Position numbers and translations under genes: made by a program. Of a stretch of DNA of 64,000 nt, positions 8,743 through 16,648 are shown piece after piece. Each line of letters begins with the position of its first letter. Position 1 is the first letter of the stretch. This DNA is from Kineothrix sp. MSJ-39 (GTDB taxonomy: Bacteria > Bacillota > Clostridia > Lachnospirales > Lachnospiraceae). Location: the NCBI RefSeq assembly GCF_018917935.1, contig NZ_JAHLPN010000004.1, forward strand, positions 78,229 through 142,228. Reading direction: 5' to 3'. A model generated the notes under the pieces. That model was not told the DNA's origin and did no database searches. It saw only the letters and a list, made by a program, of their open reading frames with translations.

Positions 8743-8775
8743 GTACTGCCTCCTTACCATTTGTTAAAATAGCTT

Positions 8776-11508
8776 TCATTCCTTATAAATTTTGCTCAAC
8801 AACGCTATGATTTTTTCTTTTTCTCCGCTCCCATTGGTTTTCAGTCTCAACAATGGAATTTTATACAGTTCCATTATATGGTCTTTCAACAAATCCCTTG
8901 CTGCTTGTAAAGTATCTTTTTTATGATACTCATATCCATCCACTTCTATCGCTAATATAGGTGTTTTGCCAATTCTATTGTATATCAGGAAATCTAAATG
9001 AGTTGCTGGATTCATTGCATAACGACACTCCTGATCATCCAATAACACAGGATCTTTAATCAGCATATTCAGTGGAAAATGACATACCACATCCAAACTC
9101 GCATATTTATTATCGGATATAATTTCTCTGATCAGAGTATATACCAGATTTTCAGAATCGTATTCCGATACTTTTTTATATTTCTGCAAATATGCCATTC
9201 TTTCTTCTGTATACTGCTTGTATAAATAGTCAAAGACTGAATAGATCCTGCTTTCAACTACATCAAAGTTATTGTACTGAATATAATTTATCAAGTCTGT
9301 TATATTACGTTCTTTTGATTGTTCATTTCCTGTTACCACCAAAAGCAATCTTTTCTTTGCTCTTGACACAGCGACATTAATCAAGTATGGATCATCTGTA
9401 AAATCAGATATCTCATCATCTACAGTAGATATGATAATATTTTCCTTTTCTTTTCCCTGAAATTTATGCACTGTAGCAATATCAATATCATTAATTTCCC
9501 TGTTCAATGCCTCTACCTGATTTTTATATGGGGCTATAATTCCAGTTTCTTTTGGATCCAGATCGTATTTAGGGATAATATCATTTTTTATAACATCTAT
9601 CTGTCGTTGGCTGTAATGGCTTCTTTCATGATTTCCTTTGGTTGTTTTAACTACGGATAAAACATCTTTTTCCCCCTCATCTTTTGTCATAATAATCAAT
9701 TCACCACGATAAAATTTCTGATTACAAAAATTAATAATTTTAGGATGACATCTATAATGCTCCCGTAGCATTACCTGTGTTACATTTGGCATAATATCAA
9801 GAATAGATTGTAAGAAGCTTTTTGTGTATTGATATCCTTCATTTATATGAAATGTATCAAAAATGGCTTTTGCCCTGTCTTTTACATCATCTTTAATAAC
9901 ATTCGGAAGCTGCTTTGTATCACCAACAATAACAGCGTTTCTCGCACAGGAAAGTGCCAGTGCTCCGGTCGCGACATCTACCTGTGATGCCTCATCCATG
10001 ATCAGATAATCATATACAATATCTGTGTTCAAACTATTTCTGGATGAAAATGTTGTACTTAGTATAACTGGATATTCAAACAGAACATCATACGGATTCT
10101 TCCACAAATCATCCAGACTAAATAATTTTCTTTGGTTGCACCCTTCATACTTTCTAGCCAAATGATCTTTTAACAAAATCATTGACTGCTCGCATAACTC
10201 ATTAAGCAAATTCTTATTAACACCCTTTAAATAGTTTTCAATATCTGCAATTTCTTCAGATAATTCTGCCAGCCTTGCTGCATAATACATAGCCTGAAAG
10301 GATGTAATCATTTTTGCTATAGGCTGTTTGTAGAAATTCCAATTGCTTGATCTATATTTCAAAAATATTTTTATCTTCACCCAAAAACTTGTTGCATTTT
10401 TCTTTTCTGCCAGCATCTGACATTCTTGCCATAATTCCATCCAATGCTTAGAAAATAATTTTTTTCTGAATTTTATATTACTGGTATCTACATCAGATTC
10501 ATCAACATATTGATCAAAATATTTCTGCTCTGTGACTAACTGAGAAAGTTCCTGTCTTAAATATGCCAGTTTTTCCTGCTTTTCAAATACAGTTTTCAAC
10601 TGCTCAGACTGCTCCGCTATTTTCTGTTTTATATCTCTTGGTTTTTTATCTGTTTTCCATGATGAGAAATCCGGATAATCAGTCTTTTGATGTTCAATAA
10701 ACCATTCTTTATTCTTAGAATTTCCTAACGCAGCTACAATAAAACCTAAATTGTATTTCGATGCAGATAATTTTTCATATACATTTTCAGTTGCCGAATT
10801 ATTATTTGACACTATCTGTACTGTTTTTCCCTGTAACAATATATTTGCAATGATATTTAATATAGTCTGTGTCTTTCCTGTCCCTGGAGGTCCTTGTATA
10901 ACACTGATCTGATTTTCCATAGCATTTTTGACTGCTTTATACTGACTACTATTACAACCAAATGGAAAAATTGGAGTATAATGATACTTACTCTTCTTAT
11001 TCTTTCCTGAAGCTGGATTTAAATATTTAGCTAATGCTACATCGTTACCCACAAAAGAGATTTTGTCAATTTGTTTTGATAATAATTTTTCGCCCGTATC
11101 ATCATTTTTGATTGCACACAAACCTGAGATTTGTTTTATATATTCAAATACATTTGCTGCCTGACTTTGGTTAAGACATGATTCTATGATATGTAAATCA
11201 TCTTGTCTGTAATCTCTCTCACTACCGTCCCCAAAGCAAATGTGCCAATATGATTCTAATCCATTTTTAAATACATATATTGCACTGATATCAAAAAACT
11301 CTCTTCCCTCTCTACCAATGTGGTACATATTCGGATTTAATACAGTAGGATCTGTCAATTTTTTCACATTAGGATATGCATAAGAGTATACTTTCCCATT
11401 ATTGAATTTTATATCCCATTTCTGAATTTCTCTATTGTAAATACATGACCTTATCTCAGATGTTTTTATTTCATCCTTAATGAGAATCATATACGCTCTT
11501 GTATTCAT
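8776..11508 (-). CDS. Superfamily 1 helicase (UPF1/Dna2-like) with C-terminal nuclease-like domain
   Basis: The 910-residue protein carries an N-terminal domain of unknown type (1-190), helicase motif I QGPPGTGKTQTIL near residue 205, a large insertion with a coiled coil (about 290-440), motif II YLIMDEASQVD near 500, motif III GDTKQLP, REHYRCHP (motif IV), and ATVHKFQGKEKENIIIS with NVAVSRAKKRLLLV (motifs V and VI). The C-terminus has a DUF2726/Vsr-like PD-(D/E)XK fold candidate: HLDFLIYNR ... ILAIEVDGYEYH. The gene is visibly AT-rich relative to its neighbours. It heads a unit with the NERD and PEBP genes. SF1 helicase plus nuclease pairs are common in phage defence, but the role here is inferred, not shown. 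Confidence 0.85.
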   Translation of the reverse strand: MNTRAYMILIKDEIKTSEIRSCIYNREIQKWDIKFNNGKVYSYAYPNVKKLTDPTVLNPNMYHIGREGREFFDISAIYVFKNGLESYWHICFGDGSERDYRQDDLHIIESCLNQSQAANVFEYIKQISGLCAIKNDDTGEKLLSKQIDKISFVGNDVALAKYLNPASGKNKKSKYHYTPIFPFGCNSSQYKAVKNAMENQISVIQGPPGTGKTQTILNIIANILLQGKTVQIVSNNNSATENVYEKLSASKYNLGFIVAALGNSKNKEWFIEHQKTDYPDFSSWKTDKKPRDIKQKIAEQSEQLKTVFEKQEKLAYLRQELSQLVTEQKYFDQYVDESDVDTSNIKFRKKLFSKHWMELWQECQMLAEKKNATSFWVKIKIFLKYRSSNWNFYKQPIAKMITSFQAMYYAARLAELSEEIADIENYLKGVNKNLLNELCEQSMILLKDHLARKYEGCNQRKLFSLDDLWKNPYDVLFEYPVILSTTFSSRNSLNTDIVYDYLIMDEASQVDVATGALALSCARNAVIVGDTKQLPNVIKDDVKDRAKAIFDTFHINEGYQYTKSFLQSILDIMPNVTQVMLREHYRCHPKIINFCNQKFYRGELIIMTKDEGEKDVLSVVKTTKGNHERSHYSQRQIDVIKNDIIPKYDLDPKETGIIAPYKNQVEALNREINDIDIATVHKFQGKEKENIIISTVDDEISDFTDDPYLINVAVSRAKKRLLLVVTGNEQSKERNITDLINYIQYNNFDVVESRIYSVFDYLYKQYTEERMAYLQKYKKVSEYDSENLVYTLIREIISDNKYASLDVVCHFPLNMLIKDPVLLDDQECRYAMNPATHLDFLIYNRIGKTPILAIEVDGYEYHKKDTLQAARDLLKDHIMELYKIPLLRLKTNGSGEKEKIIALLSKIYKE

Positions 11509-12005
11509 CTATTCCCTCCCCTTTTCTATTTCTGTCTCCAATGAAATGAAATCCTTGTGGCTATTTTTATTGTTCGCCCACATTTAATACTTTTTCCAAT
11601 TTTGGACGACACCCATTTGTACGCTTTTTCAGTTTTTCGCCCTTTTTTCTTTTCTTTATCAATTTTGTATGAAATAAGTGTGAATTTCTCTAGCTACATG
11701 CACAGGATTTTCTGTTATGAGAAGCATCTTGTGTTATTTTTCGCCCTATAATCTGATTTTCTCTTATATTGTACGAATAACAGACTTTCAGCAAAATTAG
11801 TATTCATACTTAATTACTTCCCTTCTTCATTTTGGACGAATTTTTTCATACTAAGGATTTATACTTCATACTAAAATTGATGTTTTTCCGGTACTGGATG
11901 AATTTCTGCAATTATCTTTTCATTTTCACCAATATTCCATATCTCCTCAGCAGTCTCATCCCCAATATAATTCCCATATCTGGCAAATTCTCTTCTCTAA
12001 GGGCT
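11509..12005. other. AT-rich 0.5-kb intergenic region upstream of the helicase operon
   Basis: No credible gene is visible: the short plus-strand frames have no homology signs, and the longer one is the shadow of the MmcQ-Ogt gene. It must hold the promoter of the helicase-NERD-PEBP unit, but no single promoter stands out in the AT-rich sequence. Two 11-bp words recur: ATTTTGGACGA at 11599 and 11829, and TTTTTCGCCCT at 11633 and 11737, with a related TTGTTCGCCC at 11570. They could be protein-binding sites or the remains of an insertion. Confidence 0.5.
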
Positions 12006-12743
12006 TTATCTCTGCTTCTCAAAGTCTATCCTGCCATCTACAACCCTGATCCCATACTTCTCCAGATTGACTCTGCCATCCACAACCTTGATCCCATACT
12101 TCTCCAAATCGACTCTGCCATCCACAACTTCAATCCCGTCTGCGCGAAGGCGGTCTGCTTGTGCATTCTCTCCGCCGAATGCAAAAGCACCTGCAAGCTC
12201 CCCTTTGGCATTTACAATGCGATAGCACGGGGTAAGTTCCGGGTCGGGATTTTTATGCAGTGCATTGCCAACCGCCCTGCACATCTTTTTATCTCCTGCC
12301 AGCTCTGCGATCTGCCCATAGGTTGCAACTTTCCCCTTAGGCACCTGCCTGACCGCTTCATAGATCCGCTTTGTAGGGCTGTCTGTGACCAGATCATAGC
12401 TTTCCGCGATCATCCGTTTGATCTCTTCTGCCGGAATACTGCCGTCCACAATGATCGTATTCCAGTGTTCTTTATTTAAATGATAGCCGGGGATAACCGC
12501 AGCATATGCATTTCTCCAGAAGTCACGCCATTCCGGCTTTACTTTCACATTCAGATTTAAAAAGCCATCTTTTTCATACGTCCAGAGAAAGGCCTTTTTG
12601 CTTCCCTTCACCCGGACAAGCTGCCAGTTCGGATCGTGAAACGGCGCTTCCTGATAAGCAGCTGGAAAAGACAGTCCATATTCTAATACTGCCTGCCTCG
12701 TCAGCATATCCGTTGTGTTTCTTGTCGCTTTTGCTTCTTTCAT
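12006..12743 (-). CDS. MmcQ/YjbR - Ogt (MGMT-like) fusion protein
   Basis: Start chosen at the ATG of MKEAKATRN (245 residues); an upstream in-frame ATG at 12815 is possible, and neither has a strong site. Residues about 10-115 match the MmcQ/YjbR DNA-binding-like fold (EAPFHDPNWQLVRVKG, KAFLWTYEKDGFLNLNVK). Residues about 120-215 match the C-terminal domain of O6-alkylguanine-DNA alkyltransferase (IYEAVRQVPKGKVATYGQIA, CRAVGNALHKNP). The active-site motif reads PCYRIV where PCHRV is usual: the acceptor cysteine is kept and the following His is Tyr. It could be a true alkyl transferase or an alkyltransferase-like damage sensor. The C-terminal tail is a three-fold repeat, listed separately. 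Confidence 0.85.
   Translation of the reverse strand: MKEAKATRNTTDMLTRQAVLEYGLSFPAAYQEAPFHDPNWQLVRVKGSKKAFLWTYEKDGFLNLNVKVKPEWRDFWRNAYAAVIPGYHLNKEHWNTIIVDGSIPAEEIKRMIAESYDLVTDSPTKRIYEAVRQVPKGKVATYGQIAELAGDKKMCRAVGNALHKNPDPELTPCYRIVNAKGELAGAFAFGGENAQADRLRADGIEVVDGRVDLEKYGIKVVDGRVNLEKYGIRVVDGRIDFEKQR
12012..12137 (-). repeat. Three in-frame 42-bp tandem repeats at the 3' end of the MmcQ-Ogt gene
   Basis: The codons for GIEVVDGRVDLEKY are repeated as GIKVVDGRVNLEKY and GIRVVDGRIDFEK in three consecutive 42-bp units (12096-12137, 12054-12095, 12012-12053). MGMT-like proteins normally carry this motif once near their end, so two extra copies appear to have arisen by in-frame expansion. Confidence 0.9.
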
Positions 12744-12783
12744 ATCCTTTTCATTCCTTCTCCTGATTTCTTTATCGACCCTT

Positions 12784-12861
12784 CTACTATGTTCCTGGCA
12801 GGTTGTACATATCATTTAACTTTTCCTCTACTATTTTCCTGTCAGGTTGTACATACCACTT
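12784..12861. repeat. Two imperfect direct repeats of about 34 bp
   Basis: CTACTATGTTCCTGGCAGG at 12784 recurs with a few changes as CTACTATTTTCCTGTCAGG at 12828, and both continue into TTGTACATA-type sequence. The period is 44 bp, and a weaker third unit may follow near 12870. They lie upstream of the MmcQ-Ogt start, between it and the broken membrane-protein gene, and may be a local duplication or control sites. Confidence 0.55.
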
Positions 12862-12942
12862 GAATTTTCCTCTATTCGTTTCCTGCCCGCTTCTATAACA
12901 TTTATCGATTCCGATCTATTGCTATATTTCTTCCGTCTCCTC

Positions 12943-13722
12943 TTACAACTGACTGAATAAAGCTGTGATACCGCCACCGATCCACAGCAGTACTTTTATC
13001 ACCAACGAAACCAGCAAAAGCCACAGCAGGATCCCGCCAATCCAGGCGGCCTTTTTGGTAAGCGACTGCAAACCGCCTTTACTGCCTTCAATGATCGTGA
13101 TCGGTAACCCATAGTCAACCTGCTCAAAATATTGCCGATAAGAAAGAAGCTGCTGCTCGGTCATGCCATCTTCTAACTGCATTTTCCAAGCATCCAGCTT
13201 CTTTTCGTATTCTTCAAATTCCTGCAGCCGTTTCTGAAGTGCCAGTATTTCATGATTGATATTACTGATCTGATACTTGTTTTTCAGAAAAGCTGCGAAA
13301 TCCCTGTTATGATAGACCAGATATAAAAAAGATCCTTTTACAAGTTTATAGCAGACAACCGGCAGAACGATCGTATACCCTGCGATCAGTATAAACAGAC
13401 CGATAGTTGCTACGATTGAAAGTGCCAGACCGCCTGCCAGCATAAAAACGGCTTCCAGCGGCACCAGTAATACAAGTGCCGCTAAAATACCACCATACAT
13501 CCTAAGTTCAAAGATATCGTCCCCTTTTCTTTTACGTGCTGCCGCAAGCTGGCTCTCCAGCTTTCCCTTTTCAAAAAGAAACTGCTCTTCATATTGCGAA
13601 TACCAATATGCCGCATCCGTATCATACCATTATTTGTACGTATCTAACTTCATTATTTTTAGGTATTGCGAATACCAATATGCCGCATCCGTATCATACA
13701 GAGACTTTGTTTTATTCCACAT
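12943..13722 (-). pseudogene. Small membrane protein gene interrupted by an in-frame stop
   Basis: Reading from an ATG at 13722 with a good GGAGG site gives MWNKTKSLYDTDAAYWYSQY, ten further residues and a TAA (13630-13632). The same frame then resumes with a second copy of YDTDAAYWYSQY followed by EEQFLFEKGKLESQL, a hydrophobic hairpin (about 60 residues, two or three membrane segments), a Glu/Lys-rich coiled coil and a terminal membrane segment (stop at 12943). The 72-bp duplication keeps frame but adds the stop. The part from ATG 13500 on (185 residues) is open, but that ATG has no convincing site. The protein family was not recognised. Confidence 0.6.
13592..13699. repeat. 36-bp direct repeat, 72 bp apart, causing the gene interruption
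   Basis: TATTGCGAATACCAATATGC and the 16 bases after it occur identically at 13592-13627 and 13664-13699. A 36-bp spacer between them (13628-13663) holds the stop codon for the minus-strand gene. The left edge includes a GGTATT-GCG-AATACC palindrome in the second copy. The total insertion is 72 bp, a multiple of three. Confidence 0.85.
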
Positions 13723-13868
13723 ATATCCTCCATAGTTAGCCGCTGTCAACTTTTCTATGCCATAACGGCATTTCACATCTATATACCGCAGCGCTATAAC
13801 CGTGTGTCCTATCTTCCTGTTACAGCATATCATATGCATACTATGAAAAGCAAATATGTGCAGACTTT

Positions 13869-14306
13869 TTACGCTTCTGTCTTGCCTTCCAGCATATTCT
13901 CCAGTGTATGCCAGCCAAGTACCGCACATTTGACACGGGCAGGCATATGGGAAATATCGGCAAGTGCACCAGCTTCTTCCAAAAGCTCCATTTCCTCGTC
14001 TGTGGCTTCTCCCTTAATCATATGCAGAAAACTTTCCTTTAATTTTTCCGCTTCCTCCACCTCTCTGCCGATGATCAGATCCAGCATAATATCAGCGGAA
14101 GCCTGCGAAATCGCACAGCCATCACCGGTAAAGGAACCGTCTACGATCTTTCCGTCCTCCACCTTGAGATTTAAAATGATGTCATCGCCACAACTTGGAT
14201 TCACACCTTCCAGCTGCATATTGGCATCTGCCAGTGCATGCTTGTGCATGGGATGCAGGTTGTGATCTGTTAATATTTCATTGTAAAAGCTTCTGTTATT
14301 CTCCAT
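13869..14306 (-). CDS. sufU: SufU-type Fe-S scaffold / sulfur-transfer protein
   Basis: The 145-residue protein starts at MENNRSFYNEIL, with AAGGAG eight nt upstream and an 11-nt overlap with the end of sufS. Zinc/sulfur-relay residues are all present: Cys in NPSCGDDI, GDGCAISQASAD and the distal RVKCAVLGWHTL, plus the Asp. In Firmicutes SufU takes persulfide from the cysteine desulfurase SufS and passes it to the SufBCD scaffold. The insertion between the second and third Cys (MIKGEATDEEMELLEEAGAL) is the SufU hallmark that separates it from IscU. It is the last gene of the suf operon. Confidence 0.93.
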   Translation of the reverse strand: MENNRSFYNEILTDHNLHPMHKHALADANMQLEGVNPSCGDDIILNLKVEDGKIVDGSFTGDGCAISQASADIMLDLIIGREVEEAEKLKESFLHMIKGEATDEEMELLEEAGALADISHMPARVKCAVLGWHTLENMLEGKTEA

Positions 14307-15510
14307 AGCCCATTCTCCTTCTGATCGTCTGCACACTTGTAAGCAGCTTTTCTATGTCTTCTTCCGTATTATAAAAATACATACTGGCGCGAGTGGTTGA
14401 CATAACGTCAATCTGCTGCATCAGAGGCTGTGCACAGTGATGTCCAGCACGGACTGCAATGCCATCCGCATCCAAAATGCTGCTGACATCATGCGGATGC
14501 ACGCCATCTATGGTAAAGCTGACAATCCCGCAGTGTTCCTTCGGATCCGGCGATCCCTGAATCTGTACATAGGGCAGCTTCGTGAGTCCTTCCATCAACT
14601 GCGTCGTCAGCAAAAGCTCCTGCTTCTGTATATGCTCATAACCGACTTCCTGTAAATACCGGATCGCTGCTGCAAGTGCCCATGCCCCTGCACCATTGAC
14701 AGTACCTGCTTCAAATTTATGCGGCAGTTCGGCATAAACCACCTTATCTCTTGTCACCGTCTGGATCATTTCTCCACCGGTCAAAAAAGGCGGCATTTCA
14801 GAAAGCAGTTCCTTCCTGCCATATAATACGCCGATTCCCATAGGTGCCATCAGTTTATGCCCGGAAAATGCCAAAAAATCCACATCCAGCTTTTGCACAT
14901 CCACTTCCATATGCGGCGTAGACTGTGCTGCATCCAGTACGACAACAGCTCCGCTTTTCTTTGCCAGTGCGACGATCTTGTCGATCGGTGTCTTGATGCC
15001 AAGCACATTGGATACCTGCGTGACTGCGACCAGCTTTGTTTTTTCTGAAAAAGCTGCCTGCAGATCCACATCCGAAATATGTCCCTGCCGGTCACATTCC
15101 AGATACTTGACGACCGCACCTGTTTTTTCAGCTACCATACGCCACGGAAGCTGATTGCTATGATGCTCTAATATACTGACGACAATCTCATCGCCTTCCC
15201 GCAGATGTGATAAACCGTAGCTATAGGCAACCAGATTCAGACTTTCCGTTGCATTTCTCGTAAAGATGATCTCTTTTGCGGATGCTGCATGAATAAAGTT
15301 TGCCACGCATTCCCGCGCCTCCTCATAACGATCCGTCGCCTCTATTCCCAGCGAATACAGACCACGCAAAGGATTTGCATTATATTTTTTGTAAAATTCC
15401 ATTTCCGCTTCTATGACCACATCGGGACGCTGCGCCGTTGCTGCACTGTCCAGATATACGATCGGATTCTCCCGCAGAAGCGGAAAATCCTGCCTGTAAT
15501 CACGCTTCAT
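14296..15510 (-). CDS. sufS: Cysteine desulfurase SufS
   Basis: A 404-residue group II cysteine desulfurase. It removes sulfur from cysteine as a persulfide for Fe-S cluster building. Visible motifs: YLDSAATAQRP near residue 18, IFTRNATESLNLVAYS, the EHHSNQLPW loop, DAAQSTPH, the PLP lysine in FLAFSGHKLMAPMGIGVLYG, and the reactive Cys in RAGHHCAQPLMQ. The start overlaps the end of sufD by 11 nt with GGAGGTG as its site, so translation is coupled. Cysteine, PLP and the SufU partner next door complete the sulfur-donor half of the pathway. Confidence 0.96.
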   Translation of the reverse strand: MKRDYRQDFPLLRENPIVYLDSAATAQRPDVVIEAEMEFYKKYNANPLRGLYSLGIEATDRYEEARECVANFIHAASAKEIIFTRNATESLNLVAYSYGLSHLREGDEIVVSILEHHSNQLPWRMVAEKTGAVVKYLECDRQGHISDVDLQAAFSEKTKLVAVTQVSNVLGIKTPIDKIVALAKKSGAVVVLDAAQSTPHMEVDVQKLDVDFLAFSGHKLMAPMGIGVLYGRKELLSEMPPFLTGGEMIQTVTRDKVVYAELPHKFEAGTVNGAGAWALAAAIRYLQEVGYEHIQKQELLLTTQLMEGLTKLPYVQIQGSPDPKEHCGIVSFTIDGVHPHDVSSILDADGIAVRAGHHCAQPLMQQIDVMSTTRASMYFYNTEEDIEKLLTSVQTIRRRMGYGE

Positions 15511-16618
15511 CGCCAGTCACCTCCAAAAGCCAGTTTTCTGCCTGCTCTGCGATTTCCTGTTCTCCGATCCGGTTACAGAGTGCTTCCAGCTTTGCTCTTG
15601 CCAACAGATTGCAGGCATCCTCTTCCGAAAGTCCTCTGCTTGCCAGATAAAACAGTACCTCATCCGCCGGTCTTCCGATTGAAGCACCATGGTTTCCTTC
15701 TACATCTTCCTCTGCGCATAGGATCAGCGGAACTGTCTGGTTGATGGCATCCTCTCCTAAAATGAGCACATCCTCCATTTCATCTCCCTTTGCGCCTGCG
15801 CAGCCCAGCGGAAAGTCAATTGTTCCGCGGAATACTTTCTTAGACGCATCCTGCAGCACACCGCCCACATTCATGCCGCTTTCTGTTTTCTTTCCGATAT
15901 GCTGCGCCACATAGTTCATATCCAGAAGCTGCTGTTTTTCTCTGTAATAACCGGCGTCAAGCTGCAGATGGCTCTTTTCTCCGGTTAGCGTAGCATAACT
16001 TCCTGCCCAGATTTTTTCTGCACCCAGGAACAACTGCACAACTTCTATCTGTGCCTGTTTGCCGCTTTCAGCTCCGATATCATTGAAAAGCTCCATCCGG
16101 TTTCCAAGCAGGTCTACCTGCACAAGCCGGATCTTTGCATTTTCTTCTGCCTGCATCAGTGTCCGCAGCACGGCTTTCCCTTCTGCATCCTTTTCGGATC
16201 TTACCACTGTCCAGACAGTCACATTTTCTCCTGCTTTCGCATGGATCTTCACATCCTGATAGCTGTTTTTCTGCGATGAATAGTCAAATACAAGAACTGT
16301 CTGCACGTCATTTGGGACTGTTTCTTCAGAATGACCTGCTGTCTCCACACAAATATCTGTTGCATCTTCCGGTTTCAGCCTGCTTACTTCTGCTCCCATT
16401 CCGGTATGGATTTCTTCCATCTTTTTATACAAAGAGTCTTGCTGCTCTGCTGTCAGTTCTTTTACTACCGGCTTTTCCGCTTTTGGATAGCGGACGGTAA
16501 CAGCCGGTTTCGTCCAGCCATCAGCCGTCAGATCCTTGATCTCTGCCTGATTGACCGATAGTCTGTTCCAGGTTTTTGCAGGCAGTCTGTTTACGATCAT
16601 ATCTATTTTTTGTTCCAT
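15500..16618 (-). CDS. sufD: SufD-like Fe-S scaffold subunit
   Basis: The 372-residue SufB/SufD-family protein has the conserved beta-helix core with C-terminal IGRPADEVLFYLASRGLSEEDACNLLARAK, the signature shared with SufB. It is shorter and more divergent than the preceding gene product and lacks SufB-type N-terminal motifs, so SufD is the better label. In the SufBCD complex the SufB-SufD pair, driven by the SufC ATPase, assembles Fe-S clusters. AGGAGGAACGAA precedes the ATG. It lies 30 nt after sufB and overlaps sufS. Confidence 0.9.
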   Translation of the reverse strand: MEQKIDMIVNRLPAKTWNRLSVNQAEIKDLTADGWTKPAVTVRYPKAEKPVVKELTAEQQDSLYKKMEEIHTGMGAEVSRLKPEDATDICVETAGHSEETVPNDVQTVLVFDYSSQKNSYQDVKIHAKAGENVTVWTVVRSEKDAEGKAVLRTLMQAEENAKIRLVQVDLLGNRMELFNDIGAESGKQAQIEVVQLFLGAEKIWAGSYATLTGEKSHLQLDAGYYREKQQLLDMNYVAQHIGKKTESGMNVGGVLQDASKKVFRGTIDFPLGCAGAKGDEMEDVLILGEDAINQTVPLILCAEEDVEGNHGASIGRPADEVLFYLASRGLSEEDACNLLARAKLEALCNRIGEQEIAEQAENWLLEVTGDEA

Positions 16619-16648
16619 TTCGTTCCTCCTACAATGCCCATTTCCTAT

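Noticed and set aside
13536..13739. 67-codon plus-strand frame with repeated IANTNMPHPYHT
   Set aside because: The peptide repeat is only the antisense reading of the 36-bp direct repeat; no start signal.
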